Assembly (NCBI RefSeq): GCF_031348265.1
Contig: NZ_CP133771.1
Location: 8,803,155 to 8,867,154, forward strand
Length of the DNA stretch: 64,000 bases
Direction: 5' to 3'
Source: Streptomyces collinus
Lineage (GTDB): Bacteria > Actinomycetota > Actinomycetes > Streptomycetales > Streptomycetaceae
Shown here: piece by piece, positions 35,496 to 44,294 of the stretch
How positions within the stretch are numbered: the stretch's first letter is position 1
How the letters are laid out: each line of letters begins with the position of its first letter
The notes under the pieces: model-generated
What the model saw: the letters and a program-made list of their open reading frames with translations, nothing else
Database searches by the model: none
What the model was told of the DNA's origin: nothing
Position numbers and translations under genes: made by a program

Positions 35496-35618
35496 CTGCT
35501 CGCCTCCGGGGCCGTGATGTGTTCGCCGGTGTTCATCTTCGTCCAGGCGAACCCCTGCGAACTCCACTTCCACGACATTCGTCCACGTCAATACCCCCTA
35601 GTGAGACGGGAGTCTGTC

Positions 35619-35816
35619 GTGACCGTCGCCGTCGTCCTCCTCGCCACCGCACTCGTGATCGTCATCGCGCTACTGGCCGCCGCCGGCGCGGGCAAACTCG
35701 CCCGCATAGACGGCGCCACCTACTCCGCAGCCCTCATCCTCGCCGCCACCACCTTCGCCGCAGTCATCACCCTCACCGCCACCGTAGCCAGCGTCATCGC
35801 CGTCTTCCTGATCTAA
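35619..35816 (+). CDS. small two-helix membrane protein divergent from the NB-ARC gene
   Basis: A 65-residue protein, almost all of it membrane: TVAVVLLATALVIVIALLAA (first helix), a short loop AGKLARIDGATYSAA, then ILAATTFAAVITLTATVASV (second helix). Similar hairpin proteins with the LARxDGATY loop are, from memory, often encoded next to NB-ARC/TPR or HTH genes in Streptomyces. It could be the membrane-acting effector or the guarded component for the STAND protein; this is inference. The start is the GTG at 35619 with GGGAG about 8 bases upstream. The 123-bp divergent region holds both promoters. Confidence 0.6.
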   Translation: MTVAVVLLATALVIVIALLAAAGAGKLARIDGATYSAALILAATTFAAVITLTATVASVIAVFLI

Positions 35817-35929
35817 CCACTGGCCACCCACCCGACCGCGCTCGACTACTTGCCACACGTGCCTGAATGCCGCAGACATACGCTGACCTGCGCTGGGGGC
35901 GCAGGAACACTAGAGAATCGTCGGGGCTG

Positions 35930-36075
35930 TGTGCGAGGAAGACCGGGGGTGAGGTGGCGGGGCGAGCACGACGTAGATGCCCTCCCTGGCGGGGACGGTG
36001 TTGTGCGGGAGGTCGGCGAACGGCACGAACCCCTTGGAACCGCGCTCGGCCAGCGTTGCGTGGGTTGTGCGACAT
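35930..36075 (-). pseudogene. N-terminal fragment of a possible GIY-YIG-like gene
   Basis: The minus strand contains ATLAERGSKGFVPFADLPHN and TVPAREGIYVVLAPP. The pattern GFVPFADL...VPxxxGIYVVL resembles the start of actinobacterial GIY-YIG-like proteins (P-x-x-x-G-I/V-Y-V-V). The frame is lost soon after. The surrounding gap 35817-36368 has no other gene. Weak evidence. Confidence 0.3.
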
Positions 36076-36368
36076 CCCGTGAGTTCTCCCGAGCCTTGTT
36101 GAGCGGCTGGCCTGCTGGCCTGGGCGTTCTTCCTCGTTGAGGTGCTTTGCCGTCGACTGGCGTAATTTCAGGATCTTTGAAGCGTTTTCACCGTGTCCGA
36201 CTGGTCATCGGGCAGAGTGAAGTGGAGAGGCTTGGAGAGTCCCATGATCCGGTCTCGGCGGAGGCGCTGGAGCAATTCGAGACGACGGGCTGGCCGGTTT
36301 CCTTGCTTGGGCACCAGTGCTTGGAGCGTACGTGTCAGGGGGGTGACCGATACATCAGAGGGGGGATC

Positions 36369-36914
36369 ATGGACGCTTCGTGGGCTGCTGTACTTGGTGG
36401 GCTTGTCGGTGCGGCTGCCGCCGCGACTGTTGCTCACGTGACTCCTCAGCGTGTCCAGAAGCGCCAACTGGCCGCTGAGCGCTCAAAGGTCTTGCAGGAG
36501 TTGCAGCGGGACGCGCATCTGAACATTGGTGAAGTTCTCTCCACCACGTGGGCTTGGCTCGACTATCTCCGAGAGACGACTGAAACCCTCACCCACTCTC
36601 AGCAGCACGGGGTTCAGCTCCCTGACCTACAGGCTTTCGATGAACAGGCAGGAGAGCTTCGTGGGGCTGCAGAAGCCAAACTGGCGGGTCTAATGAGACA
36701 TGGGCTCCACGAGTTCTATGGAGAGATTGCGCAAGAGTTGCGACGCGCGCACGACGAGGTTCGTCGGGCGGTTCTCACCAGAGACGAGCGGGTTGCTTTC
36801 AGCCTCCTGCGATCATGTGACTTCGAGGAGCTCACGGGCCTGAGGAGTGGCGGCTCAATGGGATGGGTGGAGCAAGTGGCGCGGAACTATGGCTTCCTCG
36901 ATTACGCGCCATGA
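36369..36914 (+). CDS. hypothetical protein with N-terminal membrane helix
   Basis: A 181-residue protein. Residues 5-22 (WAAVLGGLVGAAAAATVAHV) form a single membrane helix or uncleaved signal. The rest is helical and soluble: RSKVLQELQRDAHLNIGEVL, then STTWAWLDYLRETTETL, ELRGAAEAKLAGLMRHGLHE and LRRAHDEVRRAVLTRDERVA. The layout (one N-terminal helix plus a cytoplasmic helical bundle) is seen in many uncharacterised actinobacterial proteins. The start is the ATG at 36369 with AGAGGGGGG upstream; a longer frame to 36147 has no support. No operon partner. Function unknown. Confidence 0.55.
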   Translation: MDASWAAVLGGLVGAAAAATVAHVTPQRVQKRQLAAERSKVLQELQRDAHLNIGEVLSTTWAWLDYLRETTETLTHSQQHGVQLPDLQAFDEQAGELRGAAEAKLAGLMRHGLHEFYGEIAQELRRAHDEVRRAVLTRDERVAFSLLRSCDFEELTGLRSGGSMGWVEQVARNYGFLDYAP

Positions 36915-37009
36915 CATCGCCACGGCGAGCTTCGGACACAACTGAGCCTGCTGTGGAGCCACCACAACGGCGAGACGCTCGGGCTCGCGCTGCGCATGTC
37001 TGTACAAAC

Positions 37010-37413
37010 GGCGAGACGCAACGCACCGCCCAGTTGCTCTGGGCCGCCATCACCCCGAGGCCGGGGCGTGGCAGGATGGTCAGCAGCACGCGGTCCCCGG
37101 GGCGAAGGCCGAGGATGCCAGCGTCGGGCCCGTGGTCGGTGTACTGGGTCCAGTCGAACCAGGTGGTCTCACCGGCCGTGTTCACCAGCCGCCGATCGGG
37201 TCGCTGACCGGGGTACGTGTTCCGGACCCTCGCCGTGTCCGGCACTGCCTGCTCCGCTCGCGAGGCCAGCCGCCCGGCGGTACCACCGGACGGCTGGAGT
37301 CTCTTACAGGTTGTGCCGGTTTGTCAGTAGTTCGGGATGCCTGTGTAGTCGGCGTGGCATTGGGTGTACTCGGCCCCGTCCGTCCACAGCTGCGGGTCGA
37401 TGGTGAAACCTTC
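37010..37413 (-). pseudogene. gene fragments of unknown family
   Basis: Two coding-like minus-strand pieces in a gap of about 700 bp. A GTG at 37245 opens VPDTARVRNTYPG, then ETTWFDWTQYTDHGPDAG and LRPGDRVLLTILPRPGLG, losing coding character after about 37010. Upstream of it, 37324-37413 ends in EGFTIDPQLWTDGAEYTQCH followed by ADYTGIPNY and a stop. The second looks like the C-terminus of a lost protein. I recognise neither family. The rest of 36915-37630 holds nothing I can support. Confidence 0.3.
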
Positions 37414-37630
37414 CCCTGCTCGGCGAAGCGGTGCGAACCTTCTCGCAATTCAGTACGACCATCACACGGTCGCCGTCAGGTCGGCGGTCTTTGGCCATTG
37501 GTGACGGGCAAGGGTTGTCGGCGTAGTGAGCATGGAGACGTTGCCTCCCGGCGGGCGTGCGGCACCCGGCAGGCGGGATCATGCTGAGAGCCAGAACTGG
37601 GTCCTGCCCAGGGCCTGGCCGCCGTGAGAG

Positions 37631-38218
37631 CTACGAGGCCTCCATTGCCTGCCAGTCGGGCAGAGCATTTCTCCACGGGTGTCCTGGCGGCAAGCCGACG
37701 CGCGGGTCGTCCACCCACGCTCTCCAGGCCTTCGGCAGACGAACCGGGCACTGTGACGTCGGCTGCTCCAGCAGGTCCCAGGCGTTGCGGTAGCCGTCCC
37801 ACGTTGGCGCGTACACGCGGGCCTGATCGAAACCGGTGTTCCTCCTGCCGGGCGGGACACCCGGCTCGGTCAGCCAGGCCTGGTGCTTCATCCACGCCGC
37901 AGCCCACACATGGTCGCGCGGAACGACGTACGACGCCGGCGCCTGCCCAGGCGTCGAATCCAGAGTGACGAACACGAACCACTCACGGTCGCTCAGGGAC
38001 GGCAGCTGCGTCTTGGTCCCGCAGCGCCAGTTCGGCCGCAGCATAGGGCTTGCCGTCTTGACCTGCACCTCGATCATGCGCCGGGTGTCATCAGCGCGGA
38101 CTGCGAGAATATCGGTGCGCTCCAGCCCGTCGCGCGTGAGCGCGGCACCCCATCCGGCGCTCGCGAGCACCGAGCAGACCCAGTGCTCGCCGGCGCTCTT
38201 GGTCATCTTCGTGTCCAC
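37631..38218 (-). CDS. PD-(D/E)XK nuclease-like protein
   Basis: A 195-residue protein with a small restriction-endonuclease-like core: AGEHWVCSVLASAGWGAALT (first helix), Asp36 in ERTDILAVRADD and the catalytic strand MIEVQVKTAS (Glu50, Gln52, Lys54), matching the D...(E/Q)xK order of PD-(D/E)XK enzymes. The C-terminal half (DREWFVFVTLDS, SYVVPRDHVWAAAWM) resembles DUF4365-type or archaeal resolvase-like nucleases. It presumably cuts DNA or RNA. The start is the GTG at 38218; an ATG at 38206 is possible. It is divergent from the Trypco2-trypsin-STAND pair 220 bp away, so it may be part of that system or an independent defence gene. Confidence 0.65.
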   Translation of the reverse strand: MDTKMTKSAGEHWVCSVLASAGWGAALTRDGLERTDILAVRADDTRRMIEVQVKTASPMLRPNWRCGTKTQLPSLSDREWFVFVTLDSTPGQAPASYVVPRDHVWAAAWMKHQAWLTEPGVPPGRRNTGFDQARVYAPTWDGYRNAWDLLEQPTSQCPVRLPKAWRAWVDDPRVGLPPGHPWRNALPDWQAMEAS

Positions 38219-38440
38219 GACAGAGAGTATGCGCGATGGCCACGATGCGGAGCCGCGACCAGCGCCGTGAGTCGGCCGACCGAAGTGGCCGCGGCCCAGG
38301 CCACGAGCCCATCGTTCCCGGCACTCTCGCCCAGCACCGTACCCGTTCGGATGCCCCCGGTCGTGGTGATGGGGCGCTGTGGTGTCACGGGCTGCGCGCG
38401 AGGGTATCTCTTCCCACCAGCACGTAGGAAGGGCGGGGGA

Positions 38441-38761
38441 ATGGCGGAGATCGGTCTGGCCGCAGCGATCGAGGAATTGCGGCAGGAGCTGTACAGGGCG
38501 CAGGAATCGGGAGTGAGGCAGCAATTCGCCTTCGAAGTGGAGGAGGCACAGCTGGAACTGCTGCTGGAACTGCGCTCCGATGTGCGCCCAGAGGGGAAGG
38601 TGTCGTTCGGGGTGGCCTCGGTGGGTGTGAACGGGACGTCCGCCTCGGCGCGGACGCACAAGCTGGTACTGAAGCTCAAAGTCAGGGACCAGGCCCTCGG
38701 CGAGGGCCCCGAGGGACCTCGTAACGCCCTCGTGAACAACCCCGTAGCCAAGGACTGGTGA
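38441..38761 (+). CDS. Trypco2 protein, second copy
   Basis: A 106-residue Trypco2-domain protein. The N-terminal helix GLAAAIEELRQELYRAQESG is followed by the strand pair FAFEVEEAQLELLLELRSDV, the turn VRPEGKVSFGVASVGVNGTS and the closing strand HKLVLKLKV. It parallels the copy at 31729 in order but is clearly diverged, so the two systems are not recent duplicates. The start ATG is preceded by AGGAAGGGCGGGGG. The large trypsin-STAND gene starts 13 bp after its stop, so the two are one operon. Trypco2 proteins are thought to regulate the adjacent protease. Confidence 0.8.
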   Translation: MAEIGLAAAIEELRQELYRAQESGVRQQFAFEVEEAQLELLLELRSDVRPEGKVSFGVASVGVNGTSASARTHKLVLKLKVRDQALGEGPEGPRNALVNNPVAKDW

Positions 38762-38774
38762 CGGGCCGCCCGCA

Positions 38775-41700
38775 ATGGATTCACGCAGGTTGGCGGACGT
38801 CCGCGGCGGGACCGCCGCAGGCCAGCTGTCGGAGGGGTCGGGCTATCTGGTCGCAGCCGAGCTGGTATTGACGGCTCGTCATGTCGTTATGGACCCGGCT
38901 ACGGACGAGCCCTGGGAACGGATCGACGTACGCGCCGGGCACCCCCTCCACCCCCCCATCGAGCGACGCACCGCCTCGGTGCTGTGGATGCCGGACGAGG
39001 GCGCCGACGTGGCCCTGCTGCTGCTGGACGCGCCGGTGGCTGTCTCGGGGGTGGTGCGCTGGGGCTCGGTGGAGGGCACGCGGCCGCTAGACTACGAAGG
39101 GCTCGGGTTCCCGCTCCACGCCGTGTCCTACGAGGACGGCGAGCGCGGTATCGATCAACTGTGGGGAGTGCTCCCGCCGTTGGCCCCGGGGCCCGGCATG
39201 ACCTGGACACTGGTCCAGGACAACGAGGCTCCCAGGGTGCCTCCCGACGGGCAGCGCGCATGGGCCGGGGTATCGGGGACCGCAGTGTTCTGCGGCGATC
39301 TGCTGGTCGGGGTGGTGGTTCTCGACGACGTGGCCCACGGGAACCGTCGCCTGTACGCGCTGCCGACCCGTGCGTTCGCCGCTCACCTAGGGTTCACGGA
39401 ACTGCTGGAGCGGTACGGCGGAGGCGCACCGGTGCTCGAGCCGGTTGACGGCCGGCCTCCGGTGCCCGAGTCCGGCCACCTGTTTGAAGCCCGGGAGTTC
39501 ACGGCCGCCCGATTCGAGGGGCGGCAGCGGGAACTGGCCGCCCTGGACCGGTTCTGCACGGCGCCCGACGGTCAGGAGAGCGGCTACTGGAGATGGATGG
39601 CGCCTGCCTGGGCGGGAAAGACGGCGCTCATGGCACAGTTCGTCCTCCACCCTCCCGCGCACGTGGACGTGCTGGCGTATTTCGTGACCACCCGGCAGCT
39701 CCAGCACTCCGACCGCTTCGCGTTCCTGGCCGCCATGGGCGAGCAACTGCGCTGGTACCTCAAGGACGCCGACCTGGACTGCACTTCCCGAGATCGGTTT
39801 CTCCAGGCGTTGGAGCGTGCAGCGCAGGCCGCCGCGCAGCGAGGGCGGAAGCTGTTGCTGGCCGTGGACGGACTGGACGAGGACACCGGGGTGACCAGCG
39901 CAAGCACCGGCTACAGCATCGCCGCGCTGCTCCCGGCCCGACCTCACCCTGCCGCGCGGATCGTGCTGGCCACGCGTCCCGATCCGCCTGTACCGAGCGA
40001 TGTGCCCGAAGGGCATCCGCTGCACGGGGAGGAGATCGACCACTGGCTGGAGGGCTCCCCGGCCGCAGGGGCGGTGCGCAGGGACGCCGAGCGGAGCCTG
40101 GCGGCCCTGCTGGACGGCGGCGGTCTGGGCGAGGAGGTCGCCCGACTCACCGCAGCCGCGGGCGGAGGCCTGAGCGCCACCGATCTGGCTCACCTGACCC
40201 GCACGGCTCCGGGGCGTGTCCGGCAGGTGCTGGGCGGCTCCGTCGGCCGATCCTTCCAGCGGCGGGCCTCGCGGAACGCGGCGGACGGCAGCCCTGCGGA
40301 AGCCCTGTACTTCTTCGGCCACCGGCAACTGCAGGACAGCGCCCTGGAGTTGCTGAGCCCCGACGAGCTGGGGCACTACCGCAAACGAGTGCGTGACTTC
40401 GTCAAGGTCTGGCGCAAGGCCGGCTGGCCCTCTGACACACCCGAGTATGCCCTGGTTGGCTACCCAATGTTGATGCGCACCCTCGGCGACGCTGTGCGGC
40501 TGGGGCGACTGGCCATCGACGCAGCGCGCCACGAACGGCTGTGGCACGCGACAGGTTCCGACGCTGCCGCACTGGCCGAGATCGACGATGCGTTTCGGCT
40601 GCTGCTGAGCTCTCCACGGCCTGACCTCAAGACGGCGGTGCGGTTGTCTCATCGGCGTGACGTACTCCTGCGGCACACCGGGAACCTTCCCGAGGGCATC
40701 GTCACCCTTTGGGTGGCGCTGGGGCGCACCGACCGTGCCGTCGCCCTCGCCCGAGCGCACCCCGACCCCGTCCGGCGCGTCGAGCAACTCATCGCGATCG
40801 GCGACACCTTGCTGGAGGGAGCCGAGGTGACGACCGGTCGCGATGTGGTGGTGGAGGCAGCCGCCCGCGCCCAGACCGTCACCTTGTTCAGCGTGAAGGA
40901 CCAGGTGCGCATGCTCACCCGAGTCGCTCGGATGCTGGCCCGGGTGGGAGAGGACCCCACCGTGCCGCTGCGCACGGCCGTCGGCCTCGCAGAAACCATC
41001 ACCGATCCCGGTCGGCAGTCGGAAAAGTTCGTGCATCTCCATGACGGCGCAGGACCGCAGTTCGAGGCCTTGCACCTCTCGGCCGCGGCACTCGCCGAGG
41101 CGAGCGAAGCCTGCCGCACCGGCGCGCACACCGCGTTCACCGCATTCGCCGAGGAACTTGCCGACAGGACTGAGAAGCTCGCTGACCAGGCCGCCCGCAT
41201 GGTCCGCACCATGTACCCGGGCAGCCAACCCGGGCACTTCGTGAGCGTCGCCCGCACGATGGCCCGCACCGGCCGGCACCACCGCGCCGTCGAACTGGCC
41301 GAAGCGGCCCGTGCCATGAGTTTCCGCGACCCGGGCGTGCAGGGCGAACACCTCGCTCGCATCGCCCAGGCGCTGGCCGAGGCAGGACAGGCCGAGCGCG
41401 CGGCCGCACAGTGCCAAAAGGCCGCCGAACTCGTCCGGCAGGTGCCCGACACCACCCGGCAGGCTGGCCATCTGGTGGCGGTGGCGCAGTGCATGCTGGC
41501 GACGGCAGACGTCCCCCTGGCACACGGTCGACGCTCCGGGGAGCGGCAACGGTGTGCGGCTCACCTCGCGTTGGAAGCCGCCGCGCTGGTGACCGGGGGC
41601 ACCGATGCCCCGGACGACGTCCTGCGCGATGTGGCAGAGGTGCTGACAAGCGTGGGCAGGCCATGGGAGGCAGCCGAGATCGGGCGGACCCTGACTCGAC

Positions 41701-43367
41701 CGCAGAACAGGATCCGAACTCTGCTGAGCGCGGCCCGGGCTCTCGCCGACTCCGGAGAACCCGGCAACGCTGCAGCGCTGGCCCATGATGCGGCGCGGAC
41801 AGCGCGCTCGCTGGACGATGTGGCCGCCAAGATCGCATGGCTGGCCTCGGCGGGCGGGGTCCTGGCACGAACCGGGAATCGGCATGATGCCTCCAACCTG
41901 TCGAACGAGTCGAGCGAACTGGCCCGGGTCGGCGTGAAGGACCGTCCGTCGGCCCTTACTCTGGCCTGGCTGATCGACGCGCTGAGCCGGATAGGAACTC
42001 TGAAGCGGGCTGCCCGCTTGGCCGAGTCGCTGGCGGATCCTGCTGCACGATCCGACGCCCTCGCCCTGACCGCCAGGGCTTACGCTCAGGCCGGAGACCT
42101 CCAGACCGCCACCCGCCTGACGGCACAGTCGACCGAACTGACACGGCGGGGCAGCGAGGCAGGTATGGACCTCAACTTGCGGGCCAACGCCTGGGCCGAG
42201 GTGGCTCTGGCCCTCGCGACGGCAGGAGACCTCCGAGGTGCCGCCGACGTCGCCCGGGACGTCACCACCCTTGGGGACACCGGCTTCGGCTCCATGCAAC
42301 AACCGCTCGCCGGCGTCGTCCAGGCCCTCGCACGTGCAGGGAGGACGGACGAGGCGTTCGACCTCGCCGAGACACTGACTGACACGGAGACCAAGGCCGA
42401 CGCCGTGGCACGCATGGCCCTGGCGCTGTCGGAGGCGGGAGACATTCAGGGAGCCTGGGACCTGGCGACGCAGGCTGCCTTCCTCGCCCTCGACCCGATC
42501 GATCCGCTGGGGACGGCCCTCGCCATCGAACGGATTGTCCGGACCCTGGCCCAGTCCGGCAGCAAGGACGTCTTCGGCACCGAACCATGCCTGCTGGCGC
42601 ATCGCGCCCTAGACGTCGCTCTGACCGCCACCGAACCGCTGTCGGACCCCCGCATCCTGGCGTACATCACGCAAGCCCTGATCGAGGCGGGAGACGTCCG
42701 ACACGGTGTCGAGCTGGTCGCACTCCTCACCGACGACACCGACGATCCGGAAGATCAAGCTGTCGCACTGTCGTACGCGGCCCACGCACTCGCACTGGCG
42801 GGACGGATCGAGTCCGCCGAATACTGGTCGGAGAGGGCGGTCGAGCAGGCGGGTGACCTCACCGGCTCGGAGGCGCAGGCCGACGTCGTCTTCAACGCGT
42901 TCCGCGTCCAGCTCATGGCCGGACAACCACTCCGGGCCACCACGCTCGCCCGGACCATCCCCGACCTCGGCCTGCGGGCCACTGCCCTCACCCAGGCCAG
43001 CGGCGCCCTGCTCTCCGCAGGGGAACTGCAGGCGGCTGCGGACGCCGCCTGGAGCATCCCGGATCCCGCGGAACGCGTCAACGCCCTGGCCGGCATGGCG
43101 AGCACGCTCAGCGCCACCGGGCAGCACTCCGAGGCCGCCGGGCATCTCGCCAACGCCGCTGCCCAGGCCCGCACCCTGGCCGACAGCGACCGGCGGGCAG
43201 AAGCACTAGCCCGTGTCGCGCACGCGGCCGACGACGAGGCCGCCGGTCACGCTCTGCTGTGCGAGGCGCTCAGCGTCGGAACATGGACTCAGACGCTGCG
43301 TGTCATCCCCGAGGTCGCGCCGGAACTGCTCAAGACGGTGTCGGCCCTGCTGATGGACGACGGCTGA
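38775..43367 (+). CDS. 1530-residue trypsin-STAND NTPase-helical repeat protein
   Basis: Three-part conflict-system protein. A trypsin-like domain (1-200) has His36 (LVLTARHVVMD), Asp78 (EGADVALLLLD) and Ser167 (WAGVSGTAVFCGDLLVGV). A STAND-type ATPase (about 245-500) has a P-loop MAPAWAGKTALM (276-283; Ala replaces the first Gly) and Walker B LLLAVDGLDED. More than 900 residues of helical, TPR-like repeats follow, with recurring ALAxAGDLxxA units such as ALALSEAGDIQGAWDLATQA. The fusion suggests that the repeats sense a trigger, the ATPase assembles and the protease is unleashed. The start is the ATG at 38775, 13 bp after Trypco2. An IS5 transposase on the other strand overlaps the last 79 bp, but the C-terminus looks complete. 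Confidence 0.85.
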   Translation: MDSRRLADVRGGTAAGQLSEGSGYLVAAELVLTARHVVMDPATDEPWERIDVRAGHPLHPPIERRTASVLWMPDEGADVALLLLDAPVAVSGVVRWGSVEGTRPLDYEGLGFPLHAVSYEDGERGIDQLWGVLPPLAPGPGMTWTLVQDNEAPRVPPDGQRAWAGVSGTAVFCGDLLVGVVVLDDVAHGNRRLYALPTRAFAAHLGFTELLERYGGGAPVLEPVDGRPPVPESGHLFEAREFTAARFEGRQRELAALDRFCTAPDGQESGYWRWMAPAWAGKTALMAQFVLHPPAHVDVLAYFVTTRQLQHSDRFAFLAAMGEQLRWYLKDADLDCTSRDRFLQALERAAQAAAQRGRKLLLAVDGLDEDTGVTSASTGYSIAALLPARPHPAARIVLATRPDPPVPSDVPEGHPLHGEEIDHWLEGSPAAGAVRRDAERSLAALLDGGGLGEEVARLTAAAGGGLSATDLAHLTRTAPGRVRQVLGGSVGRSFQRRASRNAADGSPAEALYFFGHRQLQDSALELLSPDELGHYRKRVRDFVKVWRKAGWPSDTPEYALVGYPMLMRTLGDAVRLGRLAIDAARHERLWHATGSDAAALAEIDDAFRLLLSSPRPDLKTAVRLSHRRDVLLRHTGNLPEGIVTLWVALGRTDRAVALARAHPDPVRRVEQLIAIGDTLLEGAEVTTGRDVVVEAAARAQTVTLFSVKDQVRMLTRVARMLARVGEDPTVPLRTAVGLAETITDPGRQSEKFVHLHDGAGPQFEALHLSAAALAEASEACRTGAHTAFTAFAEELADRTEKLADQAARMVRTMYPGSQPGHFVSVARTMARTGRHHRAVELAEAARAMSFRDPGVQGEHLARIAQALAEAGQAERAAAQCQKAAELVRQVPDTTRQAGHLVAVAQCMLATADVPLAHGRRSGERQRCAAHLALEAAALVTGGTDAPDDVLRDVAEVLTSVGRPWEAAEIGRTLTRPQNRIRTLLSAARALADSGEPGNAAALAHDAARTARSLDDVAAKIAWLASAGGVLARTGNRHDASNLSNESSELARVGVKDRPSALTLAWLIDALSRIGTLKRAARLAESLADPAARSDALALTARAYAQAGDLQTATRLTAQSTELTRRGSEAGMDLNLRANAWAEVALALATAGDLRGAADVARDVTTLGDTGFGSMQQPLAGVVQALARAGRTDEAFDLAETLTDTETKADAVARMALALSEAGDIQGAWDLATQAAFLALDPIDPLGTALAIERIVRTLAQSGSKDVFGTEPCLLAHRALDVALTATEPLSDPRILAYITQALIEAGDVRHGVELVALLTDDTDDPEDQAVALSYAAHALALAGRIESAEYWSERAVEQAGDLTGSEAQADVVFNAFRVQLMAGQPLRATTLARTIPDLGLRATALTQASGALLSAGELQAAADAAWSIPDPAERVNALAGMASTLSATGQHSEAAGHLANAAAQARTLADSDRRAEALARVAHAADDEAAGHALLCEALSVGTWTQTLRVIPEVAPELLKTVSALLMDDG

Positions 43368-44218
43368 CGGGTGCCGGGCCCGGGTGGCTTCCGCAAGGCG
43401 GCGGGGAAAAGACCGGGGTCTCCCGTCAGTTCGCGGGACATTTCGTTAGCCATCGCCCAGTGGATCATTGCTCGAGATCTCTGGGGCAGGGCTTCGTAGT
43501 CCCGGGCCAGGCGGCGGTGCTGCATCAGCCAGCCGAAGGTCCGCTCGATCACCCACCGTTTCGGCAGGGGCTCGAGCCCCTTCGCTCGAGGCCGCTGCAC
43601 GACTTCCAAGTCGATGCCGAGGAGGGCGCCGTGGTTGAAGATGCTGTTCTGGTATCCGCCGTCGGCCCAGACCTTGGACACGCTTGGGTGGTTCGCAGCC
43701 ACGTCGTTGAGCAGGAGCTTGCCGCCGGTGGTGTCCTGCACGTTCGCGGCGGTGATGACGACGGCCAGCACGAGACCGAGCGTGTCCGTGATCAGGTGCC
43801 GTTTGCGTCCTTTGATCTTCTTGCCGGCGTCGATGCCCTCGCTGATCTCGGCCACGTTTGCCGAGGTCTTCACGCTCTGCGCGTCGATCACGGCCGCGGT
43901 CGGCTCGGCTCTGCGGCCGTGGGCTCGGCGGGTCTTGTCACGTAAGAGGTCATGCACCTGCTGGGTAGTGCCGTCCGCTTCCCACTTCGCGTAGTAGTCG
44001 TAGACGGTCTTGTGCGGCGGGAAGTCGTGGGGCAGGTACTCCCACGGGATGCCGGTGCGGTTGACGTACAGGATCGCGTTGACGATCTCCCGCAAGTCAT
44101 GCACCCGGGCCGCCGTGCCGGGACCGGTCCGGCTCGCCCGCCAGGCGGCGAAGACTGGCTCGATCAGAGCCCAGCGGGCATCGGACGCATCACTGCGGTA
44201 AGGACGGCGAGCACTCAC
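43289..44218 (-). CDS. IS5-family transposase
   Basis: A roughly 309-residue DDE transposase of a subgroup different from that at 13769. It begins VSARRPYRSDASDARWALIE and includes YVNRTGIPWEYLPHDFPPHK. The catalytic residues are Asp in AVIDAQSVKTSANV, Asp in VWADGGYQNSIF and Glu in KRWVIERTFGWLMQHRRLAR. The last 35 or so residues (FPAALRKPPGPGTRQPSS and beyond) are not typical for the family and are encoded by the complement of the giant protease gene's 3' end, so the natural stop was lost at insertion. The GTG at 44218 is the likely start. Inverted ends were not resolved; the right end may be near 44290. Confidence 0.75.
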   Translation of the reverse strand: MSARRPYRSDASDARWALIEPVFAAWRASRTGPGTAARVHDLREIVNAILYVNRTGIPWEYLPHDFPPHKTVYDYYAKWEADGTTQQVHDLLRDKTRRAHGRRAEPTAAVIDAQSVKTSANVAEISEGIDAGKKIKGRKRHLITDTLGLVLAVVITAANVQDTTGGKLLLNDVAANHPSVSKVWADGGYQNSIFNHGALLGIDLEVVQRPRAKGLEPLPKRWVIERTFGWLMQHRRLARDYEALPQRSRAMIHWAMANEMSRELTGDPGLFPAALRKPPGPGTRQPSSISRADTVLSSSGATSGMTRSV

Positions 44219-44294
44219 GCACCGTGCAACGACCGCCAACGCCGCCAGTCACAAAAGCATCCCAGAACACCAACTACCTAGATCAGATGCCCTC

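Noticed and set aside
39387..42602. A 1071-codon open frame antisense to the trypsin-STAND gene.
   Set aside because: It mirrors the third-position GC bias of the real gene, has a low-complexity Gly/Gln/His-rich translation and no motif. The sense strand carries a clear triad, P-loop and repeats.
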